Shown here in pieces: positions 27,912 through 36,510 of a stretch of DNA of 64,000 nt (position 1 is its first letter; every line of letters begins with the position of its first letter). The notes beneath the pieces are model-generated. The model saw only the letters and a list, made by a program, of their open reading frames with translations. It was not told where the DNA came from and made no database searches. The stretch covers positions 372,001 through 436,000 of the forward strand of contig CAVRAU010000027.1 of assembly GCA_963719055.1 (NCBI GenBank). Direction: 5' to 3'. A program made the translations under genes and the position numbers. The stretch is from CAXMQZ01 sp963719055. Its GTDB lineage: Bacteria; Acidobacteriota; Thermoanaerobaculia; Multivoradales; JAHEKO01.

Positions 27912-28108
27912 GCTCGACTATCGCGCGTAACGGTCACAGGGTGCCCGGCTCCCGTTTGAGCCCCCGTCGCCAGCCAGCGCAAGCGGCCGAGTCCAGAAGG
28001 ACCTCGCGGTGCTCCGGGCCCGCAGCTCCCTCGCCTCCGTCGAGCAGGCCTTCTGTGTCACAATCCCCGGTCTGAAGGGGCCCATTTCGAGCCGAGTAGG
28101 AGAACAAA

Positions 28109-28904
28109 TTGTCATTCTGGATTGATGCCCATCCCGATTCCCTCGACGAAACACGTCGGGTCAATCCCGATGATCTCGACGAGATCGACAGTCTCTTTCT
28201 CGAAAACGACGACGCCTCTGAGCGACGACTCTGGCGGATCGGCGGGCTCGCGAACGTCTCGGATCGTTGCCCTGATCTCCCCGAAGGGCGGTACGGGCAA
28301 GACCAGTGTCGCCGTAATGCTGGCGGGATATCTGACAACACGCCGTAGGAAGGTAGGTCTCATGGACCTGGATCCCAGGCACGGGGTGGAGAAATGGTCT
28401 CGGGCGGGCCACGGTCTTCCCTTCCCCATCTTCACCTTCGACGCCACTCGGGGCGCGGCCGCCTTTCGCAGCGCCATTCGCCAAGCGACCCACGAAGTCG
28501 ATCTCTTGATCATTGACACTCCTCCATCCATGGGTCCGGCGATTAGGCTGGCTCTGCAGGTAGCGGATCTGGCACTCGTCCCAACGGGGGCCTCCGCTCT
28601 GGACCAGGAAGCAACGCAAGAAGCCATCCATGCCGCCAAGAACGCGCGACACGGGCGTGATGGCGATCTGCCCCGGATCATGGTCGTGCCTTCCCGGCAG
28701 GACGGCAGAACGCGCCTGGCCAAGGATTTCGACCAGCGTTTCAAAGAACTGAAGATCCCCATAGCGCCGGCCGTGGGGCAGAGAGTGGAAGTGGCGGCAG
28801 CCGCGAACTCCGGACGCCTGGTCCGACCCGGCACCGTCGCCGGGCACGAGTTTCAGCGGCTCGCTCGACGCGTCTGGTCCTTTCTCCGCCGACTCGAGGC
28901 GTGA
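28109..28904 (+). CDS. ParA/MinD-family ATPase with acidic N-terminal extension, frame interrupted
   Basis: Deviant Walker-A ATPase of about 264 aa. It starts at a TTG at 28109, eight bases after AGGAG. The first 45 residues are strongly acidic and unlike ParA. Near 28250 the frame changes, then the core runs to the end: IVALISPKGGTGKTSVAVML (P-loop), VGLMDLDPRHGVEKWSR and LLIIDTPPSMGPAIRLAL. It differs from the chromosomal ParA at 8.1 kb and has no ParB partner. It is 13 bases from the first exosortase-like gene, so a role in placing or regulating an envelope machine is possible; that is inference. Confidence 0.8.
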
Positions 28905-28916
28905 CCCTCTCCGTCC

Positions 28917-29429
28917 ATGAATAGAAATAGCGCCAGCCAAGGTTCGAGACCGGGATTGCGTTTCGTGATCACCGCTGCGATCTTCAGCGTGTCACTTTTT
29001 GGAATTCTGAGAATTCCGGTCGTCGAGCAGTATCTTCTCCTGCCGTTCACCAAGGCTCAGCACGGTCTCGCCTGTCGAATCGGTGGCAATCCGGATGCCC
29101 CGATATCCGTCGGCTTGAGCTGTTCAGCCTCCGATGTCATCGCTCTGTGTCTCGGATTCGTCTTGGCATTTCCGGTGGCCTGGCGCAAACGTCTTGTCGG
29201 TGCGGTCCTGGGCCTGATCTTCATCGCGGCGGTCAATACGGTCCGGATCGCGACTCTCTCCCATGCCATCGAGAGTCGCCGCTGGTTCGAAATGCTCCAT
29301 GTGTACATCTGGCCGGGGGTGCTTCTGGTCGTGGTGTCACTCTTCGTATTTCTTTGGATGTCGATCTCTTTGCGCGGCGACTCGCCGGACAAACAGACTC
29401 CGCTCGGGGACCGATCCTCTCCCGGGTAG
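28917..29429 (+). CDS. Exosortase/archaeosortase-like membrane protein (first of tandem pair)
   Basis: 170-aa protein with about four membrane helices. It carries the exosortase triad in the expected order: Cys near residue 69 (VGLSCSASDVIALC), Arg near 110 (AAVNTVRIATL) and His near 128 (WFEMLHVYIWPG). Exosortases are inner-membrane transpeptidase-like enzymes that cleave and anchor proteins with a C-terminal sorting signal. At 170 aa it is close to a minimal catalytic core. It follows the ParA-like gene by 12 bases and is followed at once by a second exosortase-like gene. No PEP-CTERM-type substrate was seen in the window. Confidence 0.75.
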   Translation: MNRNSASQGSRPGLRFVITAAIFSVSLFGILRIPVVEQYLLLPFTKAQHGLACRIGGNPDAPISVGLSCSASDVIALCLGFVLAFPVAWRKRLVGAVLGLIFIAAVNTVRIATLSHAIESRRWFEMLHVYIWPGVLLVVVSLFVFLWMSISLRGDSPDKQTPLGDRSSPG

Positions 29430-29446
29430 AGGTTCGATTTGTCCTC

Positions 29447-30353
29447 TTGACGCTGCTCTTCGTCGCTCTCTTTGTCGGGACTTCGAGTTGGTGGATGCAC
29501 AGCAAGATGGTCCTGGCGGTCGCCAATTGGGTCGCCGCGGCAGGAGCCTTCGTGATCCGGCTCTTCGGCGGTGAGGCCAAGGTCTCGGGAAATATCCTGC
29601 GCACGGCGAGCGGTGGCTTTGTCGTCACCCAGGAGTGCATTATGACTCCCCTGATACCCGCCTACTTCGCCGCCGTCTTTGCCCTCTCTCTGACCTGGAG
29701 ACAGCGGGCAGTGTCCCTCCTGCTCGCCTTTCCGGTTTTCTTTGTCCTGGGTGCAGCTCGACTGCTCGTGCTGGCGTTTCCGACTCGTGTAGTTGGTTCC
29801 CACCTGGTGGCGATTCACGGTTTCTACCAGTTCCTCCTCGCCGCCTTCCTGGTGGGCATGGCCGCTACATTTTCGGCCAGCCACCGCCGATCTGTGAGAG
29901 CGCTACTGAAGCCTGTGGCTACAGCCTTGGTCGCGGGCGGTTTGACGGCGTACCTTGTGGGCCTGACCTACAACCGCTTGTTGTTTTGGCTTGTCGATCG
30001 GTTGCAGGCAGGTCTGCTCCACTCCGACCATTCATATCAGGACCCGCAAGGAGCTTTGCTGATCATGGCTCCCTACCAGCTTGGGCCTCTTCGTTGGACT
30101 CTGGGCTGCGTGGCGCGGGCAGATACCTTGGCGCCGAGGTCTGGTAGGCCTCGCCATCTTGCTGATGACACAGCCTCTGGTTGTTATCCTGGTTCGAGAA
30201 TGGGTTATCACACGCACAATCGAGCCCCACGTGGCAGCCATCAGAGCCTGGTCCGTGATCGGCGTTCTGCTTATCGGTGCCTGGATCGTCAGACGTCCTC
30301 GCAGCACCGTTGCCCGGCGCACTTTGTCGCCTACGGAGCCTCAGCATGGCTGA
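29447..30353 (+). CDS. Second exosortase-like polytopic membrane protein, frame interrupted
   Basis: Protein of about 300 aa with eight or so membrane helices. The exosortase residues appear in order: Cys near residue 64 (TQECIMTPLIPAYFAAVF), Arg near 105 (VLGAARLLVLAFP) and His near 124 (VAIHGFYQFLLAAFL). A long C-terminal half with further helices follows, including LLIMAPYQLG; near 30082 the frame changes and LFVGLWAAWRGQIPWRRG continues to 30353. No ATG suits the start; the TTG at 29447 is a guess, and a TTG at 29354 is possible. It is unlike the first copy in sequence and length, so this is not a simple duplication. Confidence 0.65.
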
Positions 30354-31206
30354 TCCCATGACGCTACCCGGTGCGGACACTCGAGACCCGGGAACCGCTC
30401 GGCAAAGGCGGCAGAGCGCACCCGATACAAGAGCTTCTGGGACGGCGTGGGCGATCAGTTCCCCGACCTGGGCCAGGCCCGATCGACCGCCGATTACAGG
30501 CTCGATGAACAGCGTCTGTTTCGCGATCACCTGGCGCCTCTCGAGGGCACCCGGATCTTCAAGACCGACCTGTGGGACGAGGTGAAGAACACCCGAATCC
30601 TGCGATGGGCCGCCGATCAGGGCTCGCGATGCTACGGGTCGACATCTCGCTACCGATCGTGCGCCAGGCCCACGCGGGTTTCGCGAGATCGAGATCTTCG
30701 CGCACCGATCGCCGACATCCGTCAGCTGCCTTTTCGCGATGGATCCTTCGACGCCATCTACTCGATGGGAACCGTCGAGCATTTCGACGAGACGGAGCAA
30801 GCCATCGGAGAGATCTTTCGAGTGCTGCGGCCCGGCGGTCGCGCCGTCATCGGTGTGCCCAATCGTTGGGATCCTTTTCTCCGCCCCCTGATGGTGGCCA
30901 TCATGTACAGAGTGGGTCTCTATGGCTACGGTTTCGAGAAGTCGTATTCCAGGAGGGGTCTGCGCGAGAATGCTGGAGAGGGCTGGATTCGAGGTCGTGG
31001 CCGAGGACGGCATTCTCTTCATCCCGGGCTGGCTACGGATTCTCGATCTGGCTTGCCACACCTGGTGGCGACCGGCGAGTCGAGTCACCGGTGCCCTGTC
31101 GGCCTTCTTTGGCAGGCTCGCGAGACGGTTTCCGCGGCTCCATCGCCACGGTTACCTGATCGCCTCGGTGGGAATCGGCCCGACTCGTAGCGTCTACTCC
31201 TCCTGA
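30347..31206 (+). CDS. SAM-dependent methyltransferase-like protein, frame interrupted several times
   Basis: Class I methyltransferase-like protein, about 285 aa when pieced together from an ATG at 30347. Core segments are FKTDLWDEVKNTRILRW and GVDISLPIVRQAHAGFARSR (SAM-binding region), then ADIRQLPFRDGSFDAIYSMG, TVEHFDETEQAIGEIFRVLR and PGGRAVIGVPNRWDP, all standard for methyltransferase domain 11. The C-terminal part (MLERAGFEVVAEDGILFIPG) returns in another frame. At least four frame changes occur, near 30400, 30640, 30685 and 30965. The usual GxGxG of motif I is replaced by a KTDLWDE segment. It may modify glycans or lipids alongside the exosortase genes, but the substrate is unknown. 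Confidence 0.65.
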
Positions 31207-32839
31207 TCCCCGGCGATCTCGACACCGCTCTGGGAAATCAGGGTGCCGAGTGATTGGTAGTGCAGCGCCAGCGCCCGCCGATGCCCGGCCACCGCATCCA
31301 CATACTGGCTGCTGGCCAGAATCAGATCGTCCTGCACCCTCAACACCTGAAAGCTGGTGGACATACCGTTGTCGTAACGCTTCTGCTCGGCCTCGTAGTT
31401 CCTCTCCTGCGAGTCGTCGATTCACCTCCGCCGAGTCGACGGATTCAGCGGCCGCTTCCAGCGCCCGAGCGACCCTGTCGAACCTCGGTGACGATGGCCA
31501 GCTCCAGGTTTTGGAGCTCCATCTGACTCCGCTCGAAGTTCACCTCGGCGATGGCACTCTGCGCCTTGGCCGTGCGATTCTGGATGGGAAACGCGAAGTT
31601 CAACGCCGTGCGCCAGCCTTCGAAATCGGTGTCGAAGATCTGGTCGAGGGCATCGCTGTAGCCACCGTCAATGGTATCGATGATGTTCACCGTTCGTCGT
31701 CTCGGACATCGACGGGGCCGCCCAGTCCGTTGTAGCCGTAGGAACCGACAAAATCGAGTCGGGGCTTCTTCTGGTTCTTGAAGTACCGCACGTCGAGCTC
31801 GCGATTGGACATATCGAGCTGCTGCCGTTTGAGCTCTGGTCGATTGGCCAAAGCGGTGGCGATAGCTTTCTCCATGTCGACCTCGAAGTGCTCCGCGAAT
31901 GGATCGCTGGTCGGGTCGATGGGTACCTGCCAGAGATCGCGCATCCCGCTCGATGTTCAGGAGCTCCCGAAGAACATCCCCTCGATCGCCGACAGCAGCT
32001 CGCGCCCGAATGATGTCCACGTCTCGCTGCGCTACACCGGCTTCACTCTGGACCAACTCCAAGGGAGCCAATGTACCGACTTCCACGCGAATCTCGTTTT
32101 GTTCATGGAGTTGTTTCGCCAACGCCAGGCTTTGCTCTGCGACCTCAAGCTGGGCGATGGACTCGGCGAGGTTCCAGTAGGCATTCTCCACCTGAACGAT
32201 CACCGCAGTGACCTGAAGCTCGAAGTTCTCCAAGCTGATGTCCTGATTGGTGCGGGCGATGCGAATATTGCGGTCCGTGACCAGTCGGCCCATATTGCGC
32301 AACAGTGGCTGGACGTAATGAAGATCCATATCCACACGATAGTTCGGATTCACCGTTGCAAAGAGCGAGTTTGTCTCCTGCCGACGGTTGACCCAGTCGA
32401 AGCGAACGGTGCCGCCGGTGGGCACGAGCTGGCTGACCCGCAGGTCGGCGTTCGATTGCTCGAACTGCTGCACCAAGGCGCCGTCCAGGTTGGACGCGGC
32501 GGGAGATGTGTCTTCCAAGGTCGCCAGATCGAATTCGGCGAAACACATCGTAGATTCCGACATTCTGCGTGATGTTCAGCTGCAGCCGTCTCGGCGGTAT
32601 ACCTTTCGAGAACCAGGCTCAGGTTGCGCTCGAGGGCGACCTGGATGGCCTCGTCCAGCGACAGGAGCAGCTCACCGTCTTGGATCTGAAATGTGGGCAG
32701 TCAACGTCAGATCCGGTTGCTCCGTGCTGACCTGGATCGGGGCCGCCCCCACGGTCTGAACCGCGAACAGACTGATCACCGAGAATAGGACCCCAGACAG
32801 GGTCCGCTGCGTGTGTCTTCTATTTCTCATCACTCTCAT
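31194..32839 (-). CDS. TolC-family outer membrane efflux protein, heavily frame-interrupted
   Basis: Outer-membrane channel of the TolC/OEP family, about 545 aa when joined. The start (ATG at 32839) gives a signal peptide (GVLFSVISLFAVQTVGAAP). OEP repeats follow: LLLSLDEAIQVALERNLSL, ENAYWNLAESIAQLEVAEQS, LAPLELVQSEAGVAQRDVDI, EKAIATALANRPELKRQQLD and, at the end, QKRYDNGMSTSFQVLRVQDD. These pieces lie in different frames, with at least five changes between 32705 and 31410. The order is collinear with the family and nothing is missing, so indels in the sequence are the best explanation. The end overlaps the convergent methyltransferase gene by 13 bases. No RND or MFP pump partner is adjacent. 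Confidence 0.8.
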
Positions 32840-32964
32840 CCTCACCACAGATTGCGGTTCTCCATCGAACTCGTTTCCAAAGGCTTCGTGGACAGCGGTT
32901 CGACCGCCGTTGTTGGTTCGTACGTTTTTGCACTCAGAAAGTTCCATCCTGGCCCGGGTTCCCC

Positions 32965-33942
32965 CTACCACTCGAGCTCTCCCTGAAAGTGACAGGATAC
33001 CTCGTGTTCGGATTCGACATCGACCAATACGGGCTCTTCCCTGCGGCATCGTTCCCGCGCGATCGGACAACGGGGGTGAAACCGGCAGCCTTCCGGAAAC
33101 TCCGCAGGGTTCGGCGGCTCACCCGACAAAACGACTCGAGCGCGGCCAGAGTGCCTTTCAGCACGGGGCACAGCAGAAAGCAGACTGACCGTATAGGGGT
33201 GTTGCGGGACTCGATACACCCTGTCAGTGGACGCCAGCTCGACGATCTGGCCGGCGTACATCACCGCCACCCGGTCCGCGATCTGTTCGACGACGGCCAG
33301 ATCATGAGCAATAAACAGGACCGTCAGCTGCAACCGTTCTCGCAGATCGAGGAGAAGATTGATGATCTGGCCCCGAAGCGAGACATCCAGGGCGGAGACA
33401 GGCTCGTCCGCGACCAGGAAGCGAGGTGCCGATGCCAGAGCGCGGGCAATAGCCACTCTCTGCCTCTGCCCGCCGGAGAGTTCGTGCGGATAGGCAGCCT
33501 TGGCACTCTCTGGCACTCCCACCATGTGTAAAAGCTCCAGAACCCGACTGTGGCGTTCGGAGGGTGGCACCATGTCGTGAATCTCGAGAGGCTCCGCCAG
33601 AATACTGCCGACTGTCAGGCGGGGGTTCAGCGAGCCGATCGGATCCTGGAAGATCATCTGAAAGTCGCGGCGTTTCTTCCGCCGAGCCGAGGATGTCATG
33701 GCGAACAGATCCTCGCTGTCGAAATGGACTTCACCCGCCGAAGGGTCGACCAGTGCCAGGACACATCGACCGAGGGTGCTTTTCCCACTGCCAGATTCCC
33801 CAACCAACGCCAGGCACTCACCTTCACGAATGCCCAAGCTGACCCCATCCAGGGCTCGGACCACACTCGTCGTTGACTGCATCAGACCCCGGCGGACAGG
33901 ATAGTGCTTGCTGAGCTCTTGGATCTGAACCAGATCGGTCAC
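32965..33942 (-). CDS. Oligopeptide/dipeptide ABC transporter ATPase, OppF-type
   Basis: OppF/DppF ATPase, about 325 aa. Walker A is LVGESGSGKSTLGRCVLALV, the signature is ELSGGQRQRVAIARALASAP and Walker B RFLVADEPVSALDVS. The C-terminal OppD/F extension (PHPYTVSLLSAVPRAE, then GCRFHPRCPIARERC) carries the cysteines that bind an Fe-S cluster in this family. The GTG at 33942 overlaps the upstream oppD-type stop (GTGA), so the pair is coupled. Permease and binding-protein genes are not next to it. Confidence 0.92.
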   Translation of the reverse strand: MTDLVQIQELSKHYPVRRGLMQSTTSVVRALDGVSLGIREGECLALVGESGSGKSTLGRCVLALVDPSAGEVHFDSEDLFAMTSSARRKKRRDFQMIFQDPIGSLNPRLTVGSILAEPLEIHDMVPPSERHSRVLELLHMVGVPESAKAAYPHELSGGQRQRVAIARALASAPRFLVADEPVSALDVSLRGQIINLLLDLRERLQLTVLFIAHDLAVVEQIADRVAVMYAGQIVELASTDRVYRVPQHPYTVSLLSAVPRAERHSGRARVVLSGEPPNPAEFPEGCRFHPRCPIARERCRREEPVLVDVESEHEVSCHFQGELEW

Positions 33943-34931
33943 GACCCCTCCTGCAGCTCGACAGCTGTCTCGTGCAGGATGCACCGAGCTTCCTGATCGG
34001 CGACGACGGGCAGGAGCACGGGTTCCCGTTCGCTGCATTCCGCAAGCACCTCTGAACAACGAGGATGAAAGGAACAGCCATGGGGTAGGTCTCTGGAATC
34101 CGGAACCTGACCTGGCAGCGTCGGCACTCCGCGAGCCGACCGACGGACGCCGATCTTGGGTATCGACGCGACCAGACCCTGTGTATAGGGGTGAGCCGGA
34201 GAATCGAACAAGCGATGCGTCGCCGCCCGCTCGACGATCTGCCCCGCATACATCACCATCACCCGATCGCAGGTCCTCGCAACCACGGATAGATCGTGGG
34301 TGATCAGCAGGATGGCCACGCCGAGTCGCGACCTCAAGTCCTCGAGAAGCCCCAGAATCTCAGCCTGAACGGTCACATCCAAGGCGGAAGTTGGCTCATC
34401 GGCAATCAGAAGCTCCGGTTCCGCGGCCAGCGCCATGGCGATCATCACCCTCTGCCGCTGTCCCCCCGAGAGCTGATGAGGGTAATCCCCCAACCGCCCC
34501 GCGGCGCCCGGAATGCCCACAAGATCCAAGAGACGCATGGCTTCCTTCTCCTGATCGTGGCGGCTCATACCGGCGACCTGAATTGCCTCACGAATCTGGA
34601 ACCCAACCGTCAGTACAGGATTGAGGGCCGTGATCGGCTCTTGAAACACCATGGCTACTCTTCTACCACGCACCTGGCGCAGCCGCTCACCCGTGGCCTG
34701 CAGCAGATCCTCACCGGCAAGATCGACTCGACCCCTGAGAATCCGAGCATCCGCCGGCAACAGACGAGCGATCGAGAGAGCGGTCAAGGTCTTGCCCGAT
34801 CCCGATTCGCCTACCAGCCCGACGATCTCGCTTGCAGCCACGGTGAGATCGACACCGCGCACCATCGGGACCCATTCGCCATCGACGACAAAGGCGACGG
34901 CGAGATCCTCTACAGATAGAAGAAAAGGCAT
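33939..34931 (-). CDS. Oligopeptide/dipeptide ABC transporter ATPase, OppD-type
   Basis: OppD/DppD ATPase, about 330 aa from the ATG at 34931. Walker A is GLVGESGSGKTLTALSIARL, the signature QLSGGQRQRVMIAMALAAEP and Walker B ELLIADEPTSALDVTVQ. The C-terminal extension (SPAHPYTQGLVASIPKIG, then GCSFHPRCSEVLAEC) is the family mark. The long open frame upstream of the ATG lies inside pepA on the same strand and has no homology. It starts 11 bases after the pepA stop. Together with OppF-type it would energise peptide uptake whose products PepA could digest. Confidence 0.92.
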   Translation of the reverse strand: MPFLLSVEDLAVAFVVDGEWVPMVRGVDLTVAASEIVGLVGESGSGKTLTALSIARLLPADARILRGRVDLAGEDLLQATGERLRQVRGRRVAMVFQEPITALNPVLTVGFQIREAIQVAGMSRHDQEKEAMRLLDLVGIPGAAGRLGDYPHQLSGGQRQRVMIAMALAAEPELLIADEPTSALDVTVQAEILGLLEDLRSRLGVAILLITHDLSVVARTCDRVMVMYAGQIVERAATHRLFDSPAHPYTQGLVASIPKIGVRRSARGVPTLPGQVPDSRDLPHGCSFHPRCSEVLAECSEREPVLLPVVADQEARCILHETAVELQEGS

Positions 34932-34942
34932 GTTGGTGTGAC

Positions 34943-36415
34943 TCAGAATCGACCGGTTCTTCTCAGCAGCCAATCCAGGATCAACGCCACCCCGAATCCA
35001 GTCGCACCGGATGCCAGTCCTTCTCCGGAATCTCGATAGGCAGTCCCCGCAATGTCGAGATGAGCCCATCGCTTGGTACGGCCCACAAAATGGCCGAGAA
35101 AAGCGGCAGCGTTGTTGGCACCCCCCCAACGACTTCCCAGGTTTCGCAGATCTGCATGGGTACCCTTCATATCCTCCGCGAACTCGGGCCACAACGGCAT
35201 CCGCCACAAGCGTTCGCCTGAGCTTGCACCAGCCTCCAGAAGCTCGCCCGCCAACGGTTGATCGGGTGTGTACAGGGCGGCCGCCTGATGCCCGAGGGCC
35301 ACGACCGTGGCGCCCGTCAGGGTGGAAAACTCCACCAGCGTCGCCGGCTTCTCCGACGCGGCCCACGCCAACGCGTCGGCCAGAATCATGCGACCCTCCG
35401 CATCCGTATTGAGGATCTCGACCGTCTTGCCGTTGTGGCAGCGAACGATGTCGCTGGGGCGGTACGATCCGCCGTCCGGCATGTTCTCGACCAAGGGGAT
35501 GTAGGCGCGATATCTACCGGGCAGTCCCAGCTCGGCCAAGGTCTGGGCGATCCCCAGAACGGTGCAAGCTCCGCACTTGTCGAACTTCATTTCCTCCATG
35601 GCCGCTGAAGGCTTTATCGAGATCCCACCCGTATCGAACGTGACTCCCTTGCCCACGAAGGAAATCACTTCTTCTCCTTCACCCCATTCGAGCCTGACCA
35701 GCCTTGGAGGATGGGTAGACCCACTGCCTACCGCCAGGATTCCCCCCATCCCCTTCTCCTGCATCTCCTCTGGCAGCAGGACCTGACAATCCAGACCCCT
35801 CTTTGCAGCCAGACCCACGGCTTGCTCGGCCATCCACTCGGGCGTGGCTTGATTCGGTGGCGTATTGCCCAGATCCCGACTGACCCTCACACCGCGAGAA
35901 GTCGCCCTCGCGAGGCGCAGCGCTTTCCCATAGTTCTCATCTTCCCCCATCGCAGGCAATAGATGAATCTTGCGCAGAGTCGCACTCGAGTTTTTCGACC
36001 GGAAGCGGTCGAATCGATATCCAGATGTCAACAGCTGCGTCAGGACTCGTAGGGAGCTCCGGCCTCTCGCCGCGAGGTGATCGGGCAGGATGATCGTCAG
36101 ATCCCGCCTGCCTTCTCGCCCTGCCGCTTGCAGCACCTCGGCCAGCCACTTGGCCAGTCGTCGCTCATCGAAGTTCGCACGTCGACCCAGACCGTGAACT
36201 TCTACCTGCACGGGTCGTCGCCCGCCAGTGGCAGATCGGGCGATCTGCCGACTCTTCGCCTTCCAACCCGACTGTTCTGCAATCCGCGTCAAGGCTGATG
36301 CCAGCCGACGACCCAAGCGTCCCGCATCCGGCGAAGATTTCTCAAAACAGCTCAGGGCGACAGATTCCCCCTCGAGAGCCCCGCCAGTGGTCAGTGAAAC
36401 CGATGGTTGTGCCAA
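34943..36415 (-). CDS. pepA: Leucyl aminopeptidase, M17 family (cytosol aminopeptidase)
   Basis: M17 aminopeptidase, about 490 aa. It removes N-terminal residues from peptides in the cytoplasm using two metal ions. The catalytic domain has GKGVTFDTGGISIKPSAAME (metal-binding Lys and Asp) and the signature VEILNTDAEGRMILADAL, followed by LTGATVVALG. The N-terminal half is divergent, as usual. The frame is open to 36487; a TTG at 36415 is chosen because GGACAGGGA precedes it and no homology lies upstream. An ATG at 36487 would be the alternative. It is divergent from the cyclase-like gene and co-oriented with the Opp ATPases. Confidence 0.92.
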   Translation of the reverse strand: MAQPSVSLTTGGALEGESVALSCFEKSSPDAGRLGRRLASALTRIAEQSGWKAKSRQIARSATGGRRPVQVEVHGLGRRANFDERRLAKWLAEVLQAAGREGRRDLTIILPDHLAARGRSSLRVLTQLLTSGYRFDRFRSKNSSATLRKIHLLPAMGEDENYGKALRLARATSRGVRVSRDLGNTPPNQATPEWMAEQAVGLAAKRGLDCQVLLPEEMQEKGMGGILAVGSGSTHPPRLVRLEWGEGEEVISFVGKGVTFDTGGISIKPSAAMEEMKFDKCGACTVLGIAQTLAELGLPGRYRAYIPLVENMPDGGSYRPSDIVRCHNGKTVEILNTDAEGRMILADALAWAASEKPATLVEFSTLTGATVVALGHQAAALYTPDQPLAGELLEAGASSGERLWRMPLWPEFAEDMKGTHADLRNLGSRWGGANNAAAFLGHFVGRTKRWAHLDIAGTAYRDSGEGLASGATGFGVALILDWLLRRTGRF

Positions 36416-36473
36416 ATCCCTGTCCTTTCTTGCGCGATTCGGAGCTCGATCATTGTAGCCTGAAACCACCCTC

Positions 36474-36491
36474 CAGACTGGTAGCATTGGC
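36474..36491 (+). promoter_or_regulatory. 18-base motif shared with 55306-55323, promoter-like
   Basis: CAGACTGGTAGCATTGGC occurs here 19 bases before the ATG of the cyclase-like gene and again, identical, at 55306-55323, before a broken VOC gene, on the same strand relative to each gene. It contains TGGTAGCAT, which could be an extended -10 element. No good -35 box accompanies it. Confidence 0.35.
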
Positions 36492-36510
36492 GTCTGGTGG
36501 ATCGAGATCC

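Noticed and set aside
27780..28110. tRNA-Leu as an integration site of a mobile island
   Set aside because: No integrase, no repeat of the tRNA 3' end and no abrupt change of gene type were found.
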